The notes beneath the pieces are model-generated. The model saw nothing but the letters and a program-made list of their open reading frames with translations. It searched no databases and was not told where the DNA came from. From Microbacterium sp. MYb45 (GTDB lineage Bacteria > Actinomycetota > Actinomycetes > Actinomycetales > Microbacteriaceae), in contig NZ_PCPG01000009.1 of assembly GCF_002979655.1 (NCBI RefSeq), positions 56,409 through 120,408 of the forward strand: a stretch of 64,000 bases of DNA, read 5' to 3'. Below are positions 26,534-36,566 of this stretch, piece by piece. How positions within the stretch are numbered: the stretch's first letter is position 1; each line of letters starts with the position of its first letter. The position numbers and the translations under genes were made by a program.

Positions 26534-28164
26534 CCACCTACGCACTTCCCGCCCCCGTGTCCCGCCCGGCATCCGCGCCGAAGACCGCCTACCTGATCGC
26601 GTCGGGCGACCTGCGCGAGGCCGCCAACACCGGCGGCTGGCCGGTGCAGGTCGAGCTCGAGGCCGGCGTCACCGGCGTCTTCGAAGACCTCGGGTGGACC
26701 GTCATCCGCGCCAACGACGTCGACCCCGAGACGGGCCACGGCTTCATCTCGAGCCAGCGCATGGGGCTCGAGGTCTTCAAGAACATCCCGACCGATGCTC
26801 CGCTCATCGTCGCCGAAGCCGTCTGGCAATACTCCCATCACGTGCTCGCCGGCCTCCGCACGCACCAGGGCCCGATCCTCACGGTCGCGAACTTCGCCGG
26901 TGACTGGCCCGGCCTCGTCGGACTGCTCGGCCTGAACGCCGGTCTGACGAAGATGGACAAGCCCTACGCCACGATCTGGTCGGTCGACTTCTCGGACGAC
27001 TGGTTCAAGGCCGGCATCAAGGAGTGGACGGAGACGGGCGCCATCACCCATGACGCCTCGCACGTGCGCGCGCTCCCCGCCCTCCCCGACAGCCCCGAGA
27101 AGCAGTTGGGCGAGGCCCTTGCCGCGGAGCTCCTGGCGGAGAAGGCCATCATCGGCGTCTTCGACGAGGGCTGCATGGGCATGTACAACGCCATCTTCGA
27201 CGACGAGCTGCTCAACCAGACCGGCATCTACAAGGAGCGCCTGTCGCAGTCGGCCCTCTACGCCGAGATGCTCGAGGTCACCGAGGCCGAGGCGGACGCC
27301 GCGTATGACTGGCTGATCGACGCGGGCATGACCTTCCGGTACGGCGAGGATGCCACCACCGAGCTCACCCGCGAGCAGGTGCAGTGGCAGCTGAAGATGT
27401 ACATCGCCGCGCTCCGCATCGCCGACGACTTCGGGCTCGACGCGGTGGGCATCCAGTACCAGCAGGGGCTGAAGGACCTGGTTCCGGCCTCCGATCTCGC
27501 CGAGGGCATCCTGAACTCGACTCAGCGTCCGCCGGTGACCTCACGCGACGGTTCACGGGTGCTGCACGTCGGCCGCGCGTTCCCGCACTTCAACGAGGCC
27601 GACGAGGGGGTCGCCGTGGACGCGCTGGTCACCGATCGCGTCTGGCGTGCGATGGGCCTCGTGCCCGACAACACCCTGCACGACGTGCGCTGGGGCGAGG
27701 AGTACGACGGGCAGTTCGTCTGGGTCTACGAGATCTCGGGCTCGGTTCCGGCGTCGCACCTGGGCGGATGGCAGAACGCCGAGGGCTGGCGGCAGGGGCA
27801 CGTGTTCTTCCCCGCGGGCGGAGCCACGATCAACGGCGTCTCGAAGCCCGGCGAGATCGTGCTGTCGCGTGTGTTCATCGCCGACGGGATCCTGCAGGCG
27901 GACATCTTCCGCGCGTCGGTCGTCGAGCTCCCGGCCGAGGAGACCCAGCGCCGCAAGGACGCTACGAACCCGGAGTGGCCGATCGCCCACGTCGTGCTGC
28001 ACGGCGTCTCCCGCGACCAGTTCATGGCCCGCCACAAGGCCAACCACGCACAGCTCGTCTACGCTCCGGATGCCGAGACGGCGGACAAGGCTCTGATCGC
28101 CAAGGCCGCGATGTTCGACGGAATGGGCATCAAGGTCAACCTGGTGGGAGACGTGGCGGTCTGA
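26530..28164 (+). CDS. L-fucose/L-arabinose isomerase-fold protein
   Basis: A 544-residue protein that looks like the fucose/arabinose isomerase family. An N-terminal Rossmann-like part is seen (TAYLIASGDLRE; LIVAEAVWQYSHHVLAG; VANFAGDWPGLVGLLGLN), then GVFDEGCMGMYNAIFDD and AVGIQYQQGLKDLVP, where metal-binding acidic residues would be expected, and a late HVVLHGVS. The exact Glu/Asp/His triad cannot be assigned by eye, so isomerase activity is inferred. Its ATG overlaps the kinase stop, suggesting that the two act in sequence. Confidence 0.65.
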   Translation: MTTYALPAPVSRPASAPKTAYLIASGDLREAANTGGWPVQVELEAGVTGVFEDLGWTVIRANDVDPETGHGFISSQRMGLEVFKNIPTDAPLIVAEAVWQYSHHVLAGLRTHQGPILTVANFAGDWPGLVGLLGLNAGLTKMDKPYATIWSVDFSDDWFKAGIKEWTETGAITHDASHVRALPALPDSPEKQLGEALAAELLAEKAIIGVFDEGCMGMYNAIFDDELLNQTGIYKERLSQSALYAEMLEVTEAEADAAYDWLIDAGMTFRYGEDATTELTREQVQWQLKMYIAALRIADDFGLDAVGIQYQQGLKDLVPASDLAEGILNSTQRPPVTSRDGSRVLHVGRAFPHFNEADEGVAVDALVTDRVWRAMGLVPDNTLHDVRWGEEYDGQFVWVYEISGSVPASHLGGWQNAEGWRQGHVFFPAGGATINGVSKPGEIVLSRVFIADGILQADIFRASVVELPAEETQRRKDATNPEWPIAHVVLHGVSRDQFMARHKANHAQLVYAPDAETADKALIAKAAMFDGMGIKVNLVGDVAV

Positions 28165-28188
28165 CCCGGCGCTCGTCTGCCTGGAGGG

Positions 28189-28500
28189 CTACTGAGACCG
28201 CCAGAACCGCATCACCAGGTTCGTCAACTCCTTGTCGAGATCGTCGACCTTGGACTCGATCCGCCCGAGGCGCGCGTCGAGGCCGTCGATACGTGCCGAG
28301 AGAGCGGTGTCGAGGCCGTCGATACGTGCCGAGAGGGTGGCGTCGAGGCCGTCGATACGTGCCGAGAGGGTGGCGTCGATGCGATCGACCTCGACGCGGA
28401 TCACGCGGCTGAGCTGCGTCGTCATGAGCGTCATGCCGCCGAGCATCACAGCCGCGAAGATACCGAGCAGCGTCCATACCTGAGGGTCGTTCAAGCGCAT
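28189..28500 (-). CDS. small membrane-anchored hendecad coiled-coil protein
   Basis: A 103-residue protein. One helix (VWTLLGIFAAVMLGGMTLM, about residues 8-26) is followed by VEVDRIDATLSARIDGLDA and two more copies of an 11-residue repeat, ending IESKVDDLDKEL. Period-11 repeats of this type form long, slightly right-handed coiled coils. The repeat is encoded by near-identical 33-bp units at 28276-28374. It is antisense-facing to the isomerase gene, 24 bases from its end. Function unknown; oligomerisation or tethering at the membrane is an inference. Confidence 0.75.
   Translation of the reverse strand: MRLNDPQVWTLLGIFAAVMLGGMTLMTTQLSRVIRVEVDRIDATLSARIDGLDATLSARIDGLDTALSARIDGLDARLGRIESKVDDLDKELTNLVMRFWRSQ
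28276..28374. repeat. three tandem 33-bp repeats inside the coiled-coil gene
   Basis: Units at 28276-28308, 28309-28341 and 28342-28374 each begin GTCGAGGCCGTCGATACGTG. Units 2 and 3 are identical and unit 1 differs by a few bases at its end. A truncated fourth unit follows. Near identity at DNA level suggests recent duplication, so copy number may vary between strains. Confidence 0.9.
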
Positions 28501-28574
28501 GCCTCCAGTCTGAGTTCGGAGGCCCACGTTGTCACGGTATTCCGGTCTCGCTGCGCCACGAGCCCAGTCGTCGT

Positions 28575-28600
28575 GGGTACCTCGCCGAGACGAGGTACCC
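28575..28600 (-). terminator. candidate terminator of the GH92-permease operon
   Basis: GGGTACCTCG (28575-28584) and CGAGGTACCC (28591-28600) form a 10-bp perfect stem with a 6-base loop. It lies 29 bases beyond the GH92 stop on the minus strand and before the coiled-coil gene. Confidence 0.6.
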
Positions 28601-28628
28601 GTGTAGAAGGAGTGGCCGGCCGGCGGGG

Positions 28629-31600
28629 TCAGCCCAGGTCGAAGATCTCGAGTTGACGGAGCGTGACCTCGGCCATCGCGCGCACGCGGAGCGCCGAGGT
28701 CACGATCCGGGCTGTCAGGGTGAACGGCGTCGTGCGGTCGGCCGGCAGCTCGGCCCGGTGTGTCATCGTGACGGGCATCCACAGGCCGTCCGTCCCCTCG
28801 GCCTCCCATCGAAGGGCCGACGACGATGCCGTCGCCGCCACGGTCACGCTGACGTCGGTCACGCCGCGAGGCTCCTCGAACCGCCATCCCACCCATTCCC
28901 CGCGACGCAGCGCGACACCGGCATCCCCCGACGGCACACCGTCGTCGAAGACGCGGTCCGGATGGATGGTGTCGGTGGAGGCGACGACCTCACCGGCGCC
29001 GGGGGTCAGGTCAGGGCACCAGATCGCGAGGTCGTCGAGGGAGGAGCCCGCTTCGAGCGCTGCGGCCGGGTCGACGCCGAACTCCAGTTCCAGCACCGCG
29101 TCGCCGGAGAGCGCGTCGATCGGCAGGTCGGCCGAGGGCAGGGGCACCCCGTCGAGTCGCGCCTCCTGCAGGATGTGGGCCGAGGGGGTGGCTCGACGCG
29201 ACCGGATGCGCAGGGAGGAACCGTTTCCGCGATCCACGCGGATGTCGTCGAAGAGAGGCGACCCGATCCGCAGCCGCCCCGACGCGAGCTCCAGCGGGTA
29301 GAGGCCGAGCGCGGCCCACAGCCACCAGGCGCTCATCTCGCCGTTGTCCTCGTCGCCGGGGAAGCCCTGGCCGATGTGCGCACCGGCGAACAGGCGCGCG
29401 GCAAGGTCGTGCACGATGTCGGCGGACTGCCACGGCCGGTCACTGAACGCGTACATGAACGGGATGTGGTGCGCCGGCTGGTTCGAGATCGCGCACATCC
29501 CGGAACGCAGCGCCCTCGCCTCGCGCTGCTCATGGATGACGGTGCCGTACGCGCCGCCGAAGCGTTCATCGGCGGTCTCGGGTTCGGCGAACAGGGCGTC
29601 GAGGTGGCGTCCGAGACCGGCGGGACCGCCGTAGAGGTCGGTGAGGCCCGCACCGTCGTGCACGGCGCCGACCGACATGCCCCAGGCGTTCGTCTCGACG
29701 TTGTCTCCGCCCCAGGATCGCGGATCGAACCCGGATGCGGAGAACGCGCCCTCATCGTCCCGGCCACGGAAGAACCCGGTGTCGTCGTCGAACAGCGTGC
29801 GATACGACCGGGCTCGATTCGCGAAGTACCGGGCGAAGGATCTGTAGCGCGCGGCGTCCGCGGCCGTGGCGGACTCGGTGGCGAGCTGCGCCGCGAGGCG
29901 CCCGAGTGCAGCGTCACTCACCGCGTTCTCGATGCTCCAGCTCATGCCCTCCGGCACTTCCGAGGGGATGTATCCGGCGAATCGGCCCCGCGCGATGCCC
30001 TTGCGACCGCGGCGCGCATCCGGCCCCGGCTCGCACGCGTTCCGCCATCCGCTCTCGAACGCGGTGACGCGGTCGAAGTCCACGCCCCAGCGTGCGGCAT
30101 CGGCGAAGATCTGGTCGCTCGAGGTGCCGACCATGCTGTCGACGTATCCGGGTGCGCTCCATCGCGCCATCCACCCTCCCCGGCGGTACTGCTCGAGCTG
30201 CCCGTCGAGGAGCCGCCCAGCGAGGGAGGGATCGAGCAGGGCGAGAGCCGGCCACTCGGTGCGGTACGTGTCCCAGTATCCGTTGTTCACGACGAGTTCG
30301 CCGTCGACGGCCGGTGCGACTCCGCTCTCGTCGTGTGACTCGCGCGCGGCGAACACGTCGGCGAATCGCCAGACCGGCGCCTCCGCCGTCCCGATGTTCT
30401 CGGCGGCACTGTTGGGATACAGGTGCATCCGGTGGAGCGCGGCCGCGATCCGGGACCGATGCTCCTCGTCGGCGAGCGTGCGGTACGGCGTCTCGGCTTC
30501 CGGAAGCGGCGGGATCGTGACGCGGCCGAGCAGCCGGTTCCAGGCGTCAGCCGCCGCGCCCCGCAGCTCCTCATAGGGGATGGTCGCCGGAGCCTCGGAG
30601 TCGAGACTGTGCCGTGCCTGATCGATCGAGAGGAAGGAGATGCCGATCCGTACCTCGAGCGCCCCGCGTCCGCCGATGTATCCGGCGACCCTGCCCCGCC
30701 CGTCGTCGTCGAGTGGTCCACGCTCGTCCGTTTCGACGCCGTGCGGGGTCCGCAATACGGATCCGGCGAAGAAGCAGGGCGGCGCATTGCCCCAATCCTC
30801 GGGCCCTTCCGGGATCCACCCTTCGAATCCGCCGGCATCCGTCCAGAAGAGACGCCCCGCGTCGGTGAGCTGGTCGATGACGAAGCCCACCGGGGCGGCG
30901 GCATCCGCGCTGTGCACTCGGAACACCGCTGCGTGCGCCGTCGCCGTCATCTCGACCTGCAGGCCGTCGCTGAGATCAGCCGAGTATTCGTGCGGACGCG
31001 CCCGTTCGGAGCCGGGGGTGATCCAACGCCGCCGTCCGGCACGGCGCGAGGTGGGCGCGCCGAGGAACGGCATCAACTGCAGCACCGAGCGATCGCCGAT
31101 CCACGGGCTCGGCTGATGGGAGAACTGCAGTGCTTCGAGCCGTCGCCCCTGGGGGTCGTCATGCACGAACGGCCGGTACGGCCAGCGGGCGTCTTCCGCG
31201 TCGGTCGCCGGTGTGACGAACGTGAATCCGTGCGGCATCGCCACCGCCGGGATGGTGTTGCCGCGAGAGAACCGTGGACCCGAATGCGAGCCGCGCCGGG
31301 TGTCGACCCGTTCGACGGGTGGGAGGTCACGGGCGGGGGCCTGCGCTTCGACCACGACCTGCACGAACCCGGTGCACCGCGCGGGGAGGTCGGCGGTGTC
31401 GGGAAGGGACGCGGTGCCGAGGACGATCTCGACCGAGCCGCCGCGGTGCGCGAAAGGCGCGAGCGTGACCGTGTCGGCGTTCCACTGCTCGGGCATGCTC
31501 CAGCGGGCATCGAACTGCGCCTGCGCCGTGACCGGGAAGTCGTAGCGGTCGCGCACGGCGGAGACATCGCTCAACCGCGAGCCATCGGCGAAGCGCACGT

Positions 31601-31847
31601 CGACCGTCACAGCGAGGGCTGCGTGCGGAGACAGTGTCGCCGCGGGACCGTCGGCGTAGAACGCCCAGTGCAGCACGGTGTCGGGGGAGATCTCGAGGTC
31701 GGTGAGCCCGGGCACGTCGACCCGCTGCTCGCCGGCAGAGGGATCGAAAGCGAAGGCGTACACCGCGCCGGGCAGCACGCCCGCTCGGGGACGGGACGAC
31801 GGAGGATCGGCCGGCCCGTCCGCCGGCGTGAGATGCGCGGCGCTCAC
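28629..31847 (-). CDS. GH92-family alpha-mannosidase
   Basis: A 1072-residue glycoside hydrolase. The N-terminal third is a beta-rich domain. The helical barrel shows GYWDTYRTEWPALALLDP, PGYVDSMVGTSSDQIFADA and GDEDNGEMSAWWLWAALGLYP, which are the GH92 hallmarks. The acidic residues before and in NGEMSAW fit the general acid and base region, although most relatives read N-Q/G-Q there. GH92 enzymes are calcium-dependent exo-alpha-mannosidases of N-glycans or yeast mannan. No signal peptide is seen, so it acts on imported oligosaccharides. GTG overlaps the permease stop. Confidence 0.9.
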   Translation of the reverse strand: MSAAHLTPADGPADPPSSRPRAGVLPGAVYAFAFDPSAGEQRVDVPGLTDLEISPDTVLHWAFYADGPAATLSPHAALAVTVDVRFADGSRLSDVSAVRDRYDFPVTAQAQFDARWSMPEQWNADTVTLAPFAHRGGSVEIVLGTASLPDTADLPARCTGFVQVVVEAQAPARDLPPVERVDTRRGSHSGPRFSRGNTIPAVAMPHGFTFVTPATDAEDARWPYRPFVHDDPQGRRLEALQFSHQPSPWIGDRSVLQLMPFLGAPTSRRAGRRRWITPGSERARPHEYSADLSDGLQVEMTATAHAAVFRVHSADAAAPVGFVIDQLTDAGRLFWTDAGGFEGWIPEGPEDWGNAPPCFFAGSVLRTPHGVETDERGPLDDDGRGRVAGYIGGRGALEVRIGISFLSIDQARHSLDSEAPATIPYEELRGAAADAWNRLLGRVTIPPLPEAETPYRTLADEEHRSRIAAALHRMHLYPNSAAENIGTAEAPVWRFADVFAARESHDESGVAPAVDGELVVNNGYWDTYRTEWPALALLDPSLAGRLLDGQLEQYRRGGWMARWSAPGYVDSMVGTSSDQIFADAARWGVDFDRVTAFESGWRNACEPGPDARRGRKGIARGRFAGYIPSEVPEGMSWSIENAVSDAALGRLAAQLATESATAADAARYRSFARYFANRARSYRTLFDDDTGFFRGRDDEGAFSASGFDPRSWGGDNVETNAWGMSVGAVHDGAGLTDLYGGPAGLGRHLDALFAEPETADERFGGAYGTVIHEQREARALRSGMCAISNQPAHHIPFMYAFSDRPWQSADIVHDLAARLFAGAHIGQGFPGDEDNGEMSAWWLWAALGLYPLELASGRLRIGSPLFDDIRVDRGNGSSLRIRSRRATPSAHILQEARLDGVPLPSADLPIDALSGDAVLELEFGVDPAAALEAGSSLDDLAIWCPDLTPGAGEVVASTDTIHPDRVFDDGVPSGDAGVALRRGEWVGWRFEEPRGVTDVSVTVAATASSSALRWEAEGTDGLWMPVTMTHRAELPADRTTPFTLTARIVTSALRVRAMAEVTLRQLEIFDLG

Positions 31848-32779
31848 CCCTTGATCGCGCCCTCCTGCACGCCCTTGAAGAAGAACCGCTGCGTGAAGGA
31901 GAACATGATGACGATCGGCACGAGGGCGATCATGGTGCCCGCCGCGATCAGACGCGGGTCGACGGAGAAGCTGCTGTTGAGGTAGGCCATTCCCACCGTG
32001 AGCGTGTACTTCGACGGGTCGGACAGCACGATGAGCGGCCACAGGTAGTCGTCCCAGGCCCCGATGAATGCGAAGATCGCGACCACCGAGACCATGCCGC
32101 GGATGTTCGGCCACACGATGTGGCGGATGCGCTGCCAGGTGGTCGCACCGTCGACCGTCGCGGCATCCAGCACGTCCTTCGGGATCATGCGGCAGGCGGT
32201 GGCGATCAGGAGCACGTTCATCGCGCTGATCGCGCCGGGGAGGAAGACGCCCCAGAGGGTGTCGGCCAGCCCGAGGGCGCGGATCGTCAGGAAGTTGCTC
32301 GTCACCGTCACCTCGCCGGGGAAGAGCAGCGTGGAGAGCAGGATCGCCATCACGATCCACTTGCCGCGGAACCTCATGCAGCCCAGCGCGTAGCCCGCGA
32401 ACGTGGCCAGGACGACGTTGCTGACGACCGTGCCGACCGAGACGAGCAGCGAGTGCCAGGCGTAGAGGTACACCGGGACGATGTCGGCGACCCTGCTGTA
32501 GTTCTGCAGCGTCGGCTCGCGCGGGATGAGCTCGGGCGGGAAGGAGTAGATGTTCTCCTGGGGCCCCTTGAAGGATGTCGACAGCTGCCAGATGAACGGC
32601 CCGATCACGAGCACCAGGACGAAGAGGAGGAGGGCGTATCGACCGATCAGACCGCCGAGGGTCGGCTTGCTGAAATCGCCGGATCCGCGGCGGCGGAACA
32701 TGCGCTCGCGGGTCGGCGCCGACAGCTCCTCGGAGGGGCGGGCGTCCTCTGTCGAACGGGGCGGCGTGAGCGTGCTCAT
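31844..32779 (-). CDS. ABC transporter permease, MalG type (mannoside locus)
   Basis: A 311-residue protein with six helices after a charged N-terminal tail. The EAA loop is VLDAATVDGATTWQRIRHIVWPNI (about residues 211-234). It starts at an ATG overlapping the stop of the upstream permease gene, and its own stop overlaps the GH92 start, so the transporter and enzyme are translationally coupled. No ATPase gene is nearby. Confidence 0.93.
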   Translation of the reverse strand: MSTLTPPRSTEDARPSEELSAPTRERMFRRRGSGDFSKPTLGGLIGRYALLLFVLVLVIGPFIWQLSTSFKGPQENIYSFPPELIPREPTLQNYSRVADIVPVYLYAWHSLLVSVGTVVSNVVLATFAGYALGCMRFRGKWIVMAILLSTLLFPGEVTVTSNFLTIRALGLADTLWGVFLPGAISAMNVLLIATACRMIPKDVLDAATVDGATTWQRIRHIVWPNIRGMVSVVAIFAFIGAWDDYLWPLIVLSDPSKYTLTVGMAYLNSSFSVDPRLIAAGTMIALVPIVIMFSFTQRFFFKGVQEGAIKG

Positions 32780-33702
32780 GCGGAGACCTTCGCCTTCTTC
32801 TCGCGATTCATGACGGCGATCGCGACGAGCGGGATGAGGGTGAGCAGGAACAGCGCCACGCTGATGGCGGACGCGTATCCGATGTTCCCGTTGAGGCCGG
32901 AGCCGACCTGGCGGATGAGCATCACGAGCGACATGTCGTATCCGCCCGGGCCGCCCGTGCTCTTCGAGAGCACATCGAGCTCGGCGAACACCCTCATGGC
33001 GGACACCGCGATGAGCACCGAGATGAGGAGCATCGCGCCGCGGACGGAGGGGATCGTCACCGACAGGAAGCGACGGAAGGAGCCGGCGCCGTCGAGCATC
33101 GCCGCCTCGTGCAGCTCCTTGCCGACGTTCCCGAGCGCCGCGAGGTACACGACCATGTAGTAGCCCAGGCCCTTCCAGACCGTGAGCAGGATGGCGCAGC
33201 CGAGCAGCAGCCAGCGATCGACGAGGAACGCCATCGGCTTGTCGACCAGCCCGAGGAACTCGAGCGTCTGGTTGATGATGCCGCGGCTGTCGAACAACCA
33301 GGTCCAGATGAGGGCGACCACGACCACCGAGGCGATCACGGGGAAGTAGAACGTGGTGCGGAAGAACGAGATGCCGGGGAGCTTCTTCTGCACGAGCAGC
33401 GCCAGCAGCAGCGGCAGGATCGTGAGCAGCGGCACGCACACGACCACGTAGATGAGGCACGTCGTCAGGGCGTTCCAGAACATCTCGTCGCCGAACATGC
33501 GCTCGTAGTTCGCCCCGCCGACGAACTCGGGCGTCCGCAGGGGTTTGGCATCGGTGAAGCTGAGGAAGACCGTGTTCAGGAACGGCCAGAGCGCGAACAC
33601 CAGCACCCAGGCGACGGCGGGCCCGAGGAGCAGCCAGGGTGTGAACCACCGGTGGGATCTCATCGTCTTCCGGCCGGCCGTGATGCCGGTGTCCGCGCGC
33701 AT
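32776..33702 (-). CDS. ABC transporter permease, MalF type (mannoside locus)
   Basis: A 308-residue protein with six helices, beginning RWFTPWLLLGPAVAWVLVFALWPF. The EAA loop ELHEAAMLDGAGSFRRFLSVTIPSV lies at about residues 193-217. It is 3 bases downstream of the binding-protein gene and overlaps the next permease gene. Confidence 0.93.
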   Translation of the reverse strand: MRADTGITAGRKTMRSHRWFTPWLLLGPAVAWVLVFALWPFLNTVFLSFTDAKPLRTPEFVGGANYERMFGDEMFWNALTTCLIYVVVCVPLLTILPLLLALLVQKKLPGISFFRTTFYFPVIASVVVVALIWTWLFDSRGIINQTLEFLGLVDKPMAFLVDRWLLLGCAILLTVWKGLGYYMVVYLAALGNVGKELHEAAMLDGAGSFRRFLSVTIPSVRGAMLLISVLIAVSAMRVFAELDVLSKSTGGPGGYDMSLVMLIRQVGSGLNGNIGYASAISVALFLLTLIPLVAIAVMNREKKAKVSA

Positions 33703-33705
33703 GGC

Positions 33706-35007
33706 TTACTTGTCCACGCGGTTGGCGTTGGCGTACTCGACGATCTTGTCGAGCTGGGCCTTCGCGTCCGCCTCGCCGTTGACCGCGAGGGCGATCTGCT
33801 GGGTCATGTACGTAGCCATGTCGGAGGTCCACTGGAACGGCAGCGCCTTGGCGTCCTTCATCGCGCCGAAGACGGTGTCGATCGCCGACAGCTGCTTCTC
33901 GTCGGTGACGGTCGCGGCGATGTTGTCGACGACCTGGTCTCCGCCCTCGGCCGTTCCGGGAGCGGTGCCGACGGCGAGCGACGAGAAGGCCACCTGGTTC
34001 TCCTCGTTCGTCGCGAACTCGGCGAAGGCGAGCGCGGCCTCCTTGTTGTCGGAGTCCGCCGAAACGTTGAGCCCCTGCACGTACAGCGGTGCGACACCGA
34101 GTCGCGGCGTCGCCACCGTGTTCTCGAGCAGCGCCGGTGCGTCCTTCTGCAGGTCGGTCGTGAAGCCGGTGCCGCCGGTGGTGAAGGCGACCTTCTCCTG
34201 GATGTACGCCTCCGCGTTTCCGCCGTAGTCACCGGTCAGGGCTTCCGCGGGCATCGCGCCGGCCGCGTACGCATCCGCGTACTTCTCGATGATCGCCGCG
34301 GCCTCGTCGGTGTTGAAGTCGAACTCGCCCTCGTCGTTGATGACCTCCATGCCGGCGGCCGTGAACGTGTCGAGGGCTGGGATCGAGGAGAGGAGCTGCA
34401 CCTTGCCGTTGGATTCGGTGGCCACGTCTTTCGCGAGCGTGAGGAGCTCGTCGACCGTGGTCGGGAGGTTCTCCTCGGTGACGCCGAAGGGTGCGAGTTG
34501 CGCGAGGTTCCACCAGGAGGCGTCGCTGGAGAGGTACCAGGGCAGGCCGTACGTGCCCTCCATGCCCGGGTACTGGCTGTAGGCCTCCCAGGCGCCCGTG
34601 TTGTAGGCGGTCTTCAGGTCGGGGTCGGCGGTCTCCAGGTCGATCAGCTTGCCCGCGGCGACCAGCGGGTACGCGATGTCGGGCGGCAGGTTCAGCACGT
34701 CGGGGAGGGTGTCGGCGTTCGCCTGGCTCAGGATCTTCTCCTGGTAGCCGTCGCCCGGCTGGTCGAGCCACTCGACCGTCACGTCGGGGTGCTCCTTCTC
34801 GAACGCGTCGATGAGGTCCTCGAAATACGGGGTGAACTTCTCGTTCTTGAGCGACCACGTCTGGAACTGGATGGTGCCGCTCAGCTCGCCCGATGTGTCG
34901 ATGGGGCCCGCGGCGCCGGAGGTGCCGCCGCCTCCTGTGCAACTCGTCAGCGCCAGAACGCCGATGCTGAATGCTGCCAGAGCGACAATGCGTGTGCGAA
35001 CTTTCAT
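33706..35007 (-). CDS. ABC transporter oligosaccharide-binding lipoprotein (mannoside locus)
   Basis: A 433-residue solute-binding protein. The signal peptide ends in lipobox LTSC (cysteine about residue 23), followed by a glycine-rich linker. GTIQFQTWSLKNEKFTPYFE and FEKEHPDVTVEWLDQPGDGY open the first lobe, and the late LNVSADSDNKEAALAFAEFA is typical of family 1 carbohydrate binders. The enzymes around it suggest mannose-rich oligosaccharides as ligand (inference). It is divergent from the GH-A glycosidase gene with two LacI-type operators between them. Confidence 0.92.
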   Translation of the reverse strand: MKVRTRIVALAAFSIGVLALTSCTGGGGTSGAAGPIDTSGELSGTIQFQTWSLKNEKFTPYFEDLIDAFEKEHPDVTVEWLDQPGDGYQEKILSQANADTLPDVLNLPPDIAYPLVAAGKLIDLETADPDLKTAYNTGAWEAYSQYPGMEGTYGLPWYLSSDASWWNLAQLAPFGVTEENLPTTVDELLTLAKDVATESNGKVQLLSSIPALDTFTAAGMEVINDEGEFDFNTDEAAAIIEKYADAYAAGAMPAEALTGDYGGNAEAYIQEKVAFTTGGTGFTTDLQKDAPALLENTVATPRLGVAPLYVQGLNVSADSDNKEAALAFAEFATNEENQVAFSSLAVGTAPGTAEGGDQVVDNIAATVTDEKQLSAIDTVFGAMKDAKALPFQWTSDMATYMTQQIALAVNGEADAKAQLDKIVEYANANRVDK

Positions 35008-35059
35008 CGTGCTTCTTCCTCGAGGCGGGCGAATCCGCGCGAAGTCCGCAGAAACGGGA

Positions 35060-35105
35060 CTACAGCGCTTTAGCAGATGAAACCATCCGATTTCCTCCCT
35101 GTCAA
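35060..35105 (-). promoter_or_regulatory. promoter and LacI-type operator of the mannoside transport operon
   Basis: On the minus strand, TTGACA (35105-35100) and TTTCAT (35082-35077) are 17 bases apart. The operator CTACAGCGCTTTAG (35060-35073) follows directly. It matches CTNNANCGNTNNAG, shared with three other sites in this locus. Confidence 0.65.
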
Positions 35106-35160
35106 GGCAATCGTCCGGCGACGCACTGCCTGCAAGTGCAGGAGTGCGCACTGTTCGTTG

Positions 35161-35175
35161 CTCAAGCGTTATAGT
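35161..35175 (+). promoter_or_regulatory. LacI-type operator overlapping a -10 box before the GH-A gene
   Basis: CTCAAGCGTTATAG (35161-35174) matches the local consensus CTNNANCGNTNNAG. It includes the candidate -10 TATAGT (35170-35175), so binding would exclude polymerase. No convincing -35 was found. Confidence 0.6.
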
Positions 35176-35220
35176 GATGCGAACTCCGCCCTCCTCGAAG
35201 GGCACGTCCGAAAGGTCTGA

Positions 35221-36534
<1,314 letters not shown>

Positions 36535-36566
36535 CCGCGATCGCGGTTCGGGCCGGACGAGGTCGT

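Noticed and set aside
28189..28896. 235-codon version of the coiled-coil protein starting at 28896
   Set aside because: The extension covers the candidate terminator and the end of the GH92 gene and has no conserved character. The start at 28500 precedes the membrane helix directly.
35078..35095. Sequence resembling TGAAAYCGATTTCA near the mannoside promoter
   Set aside because: The two halves TGAAACC and CGATTTC are separated by extra bases, so it is not a proper dyad of that operator.
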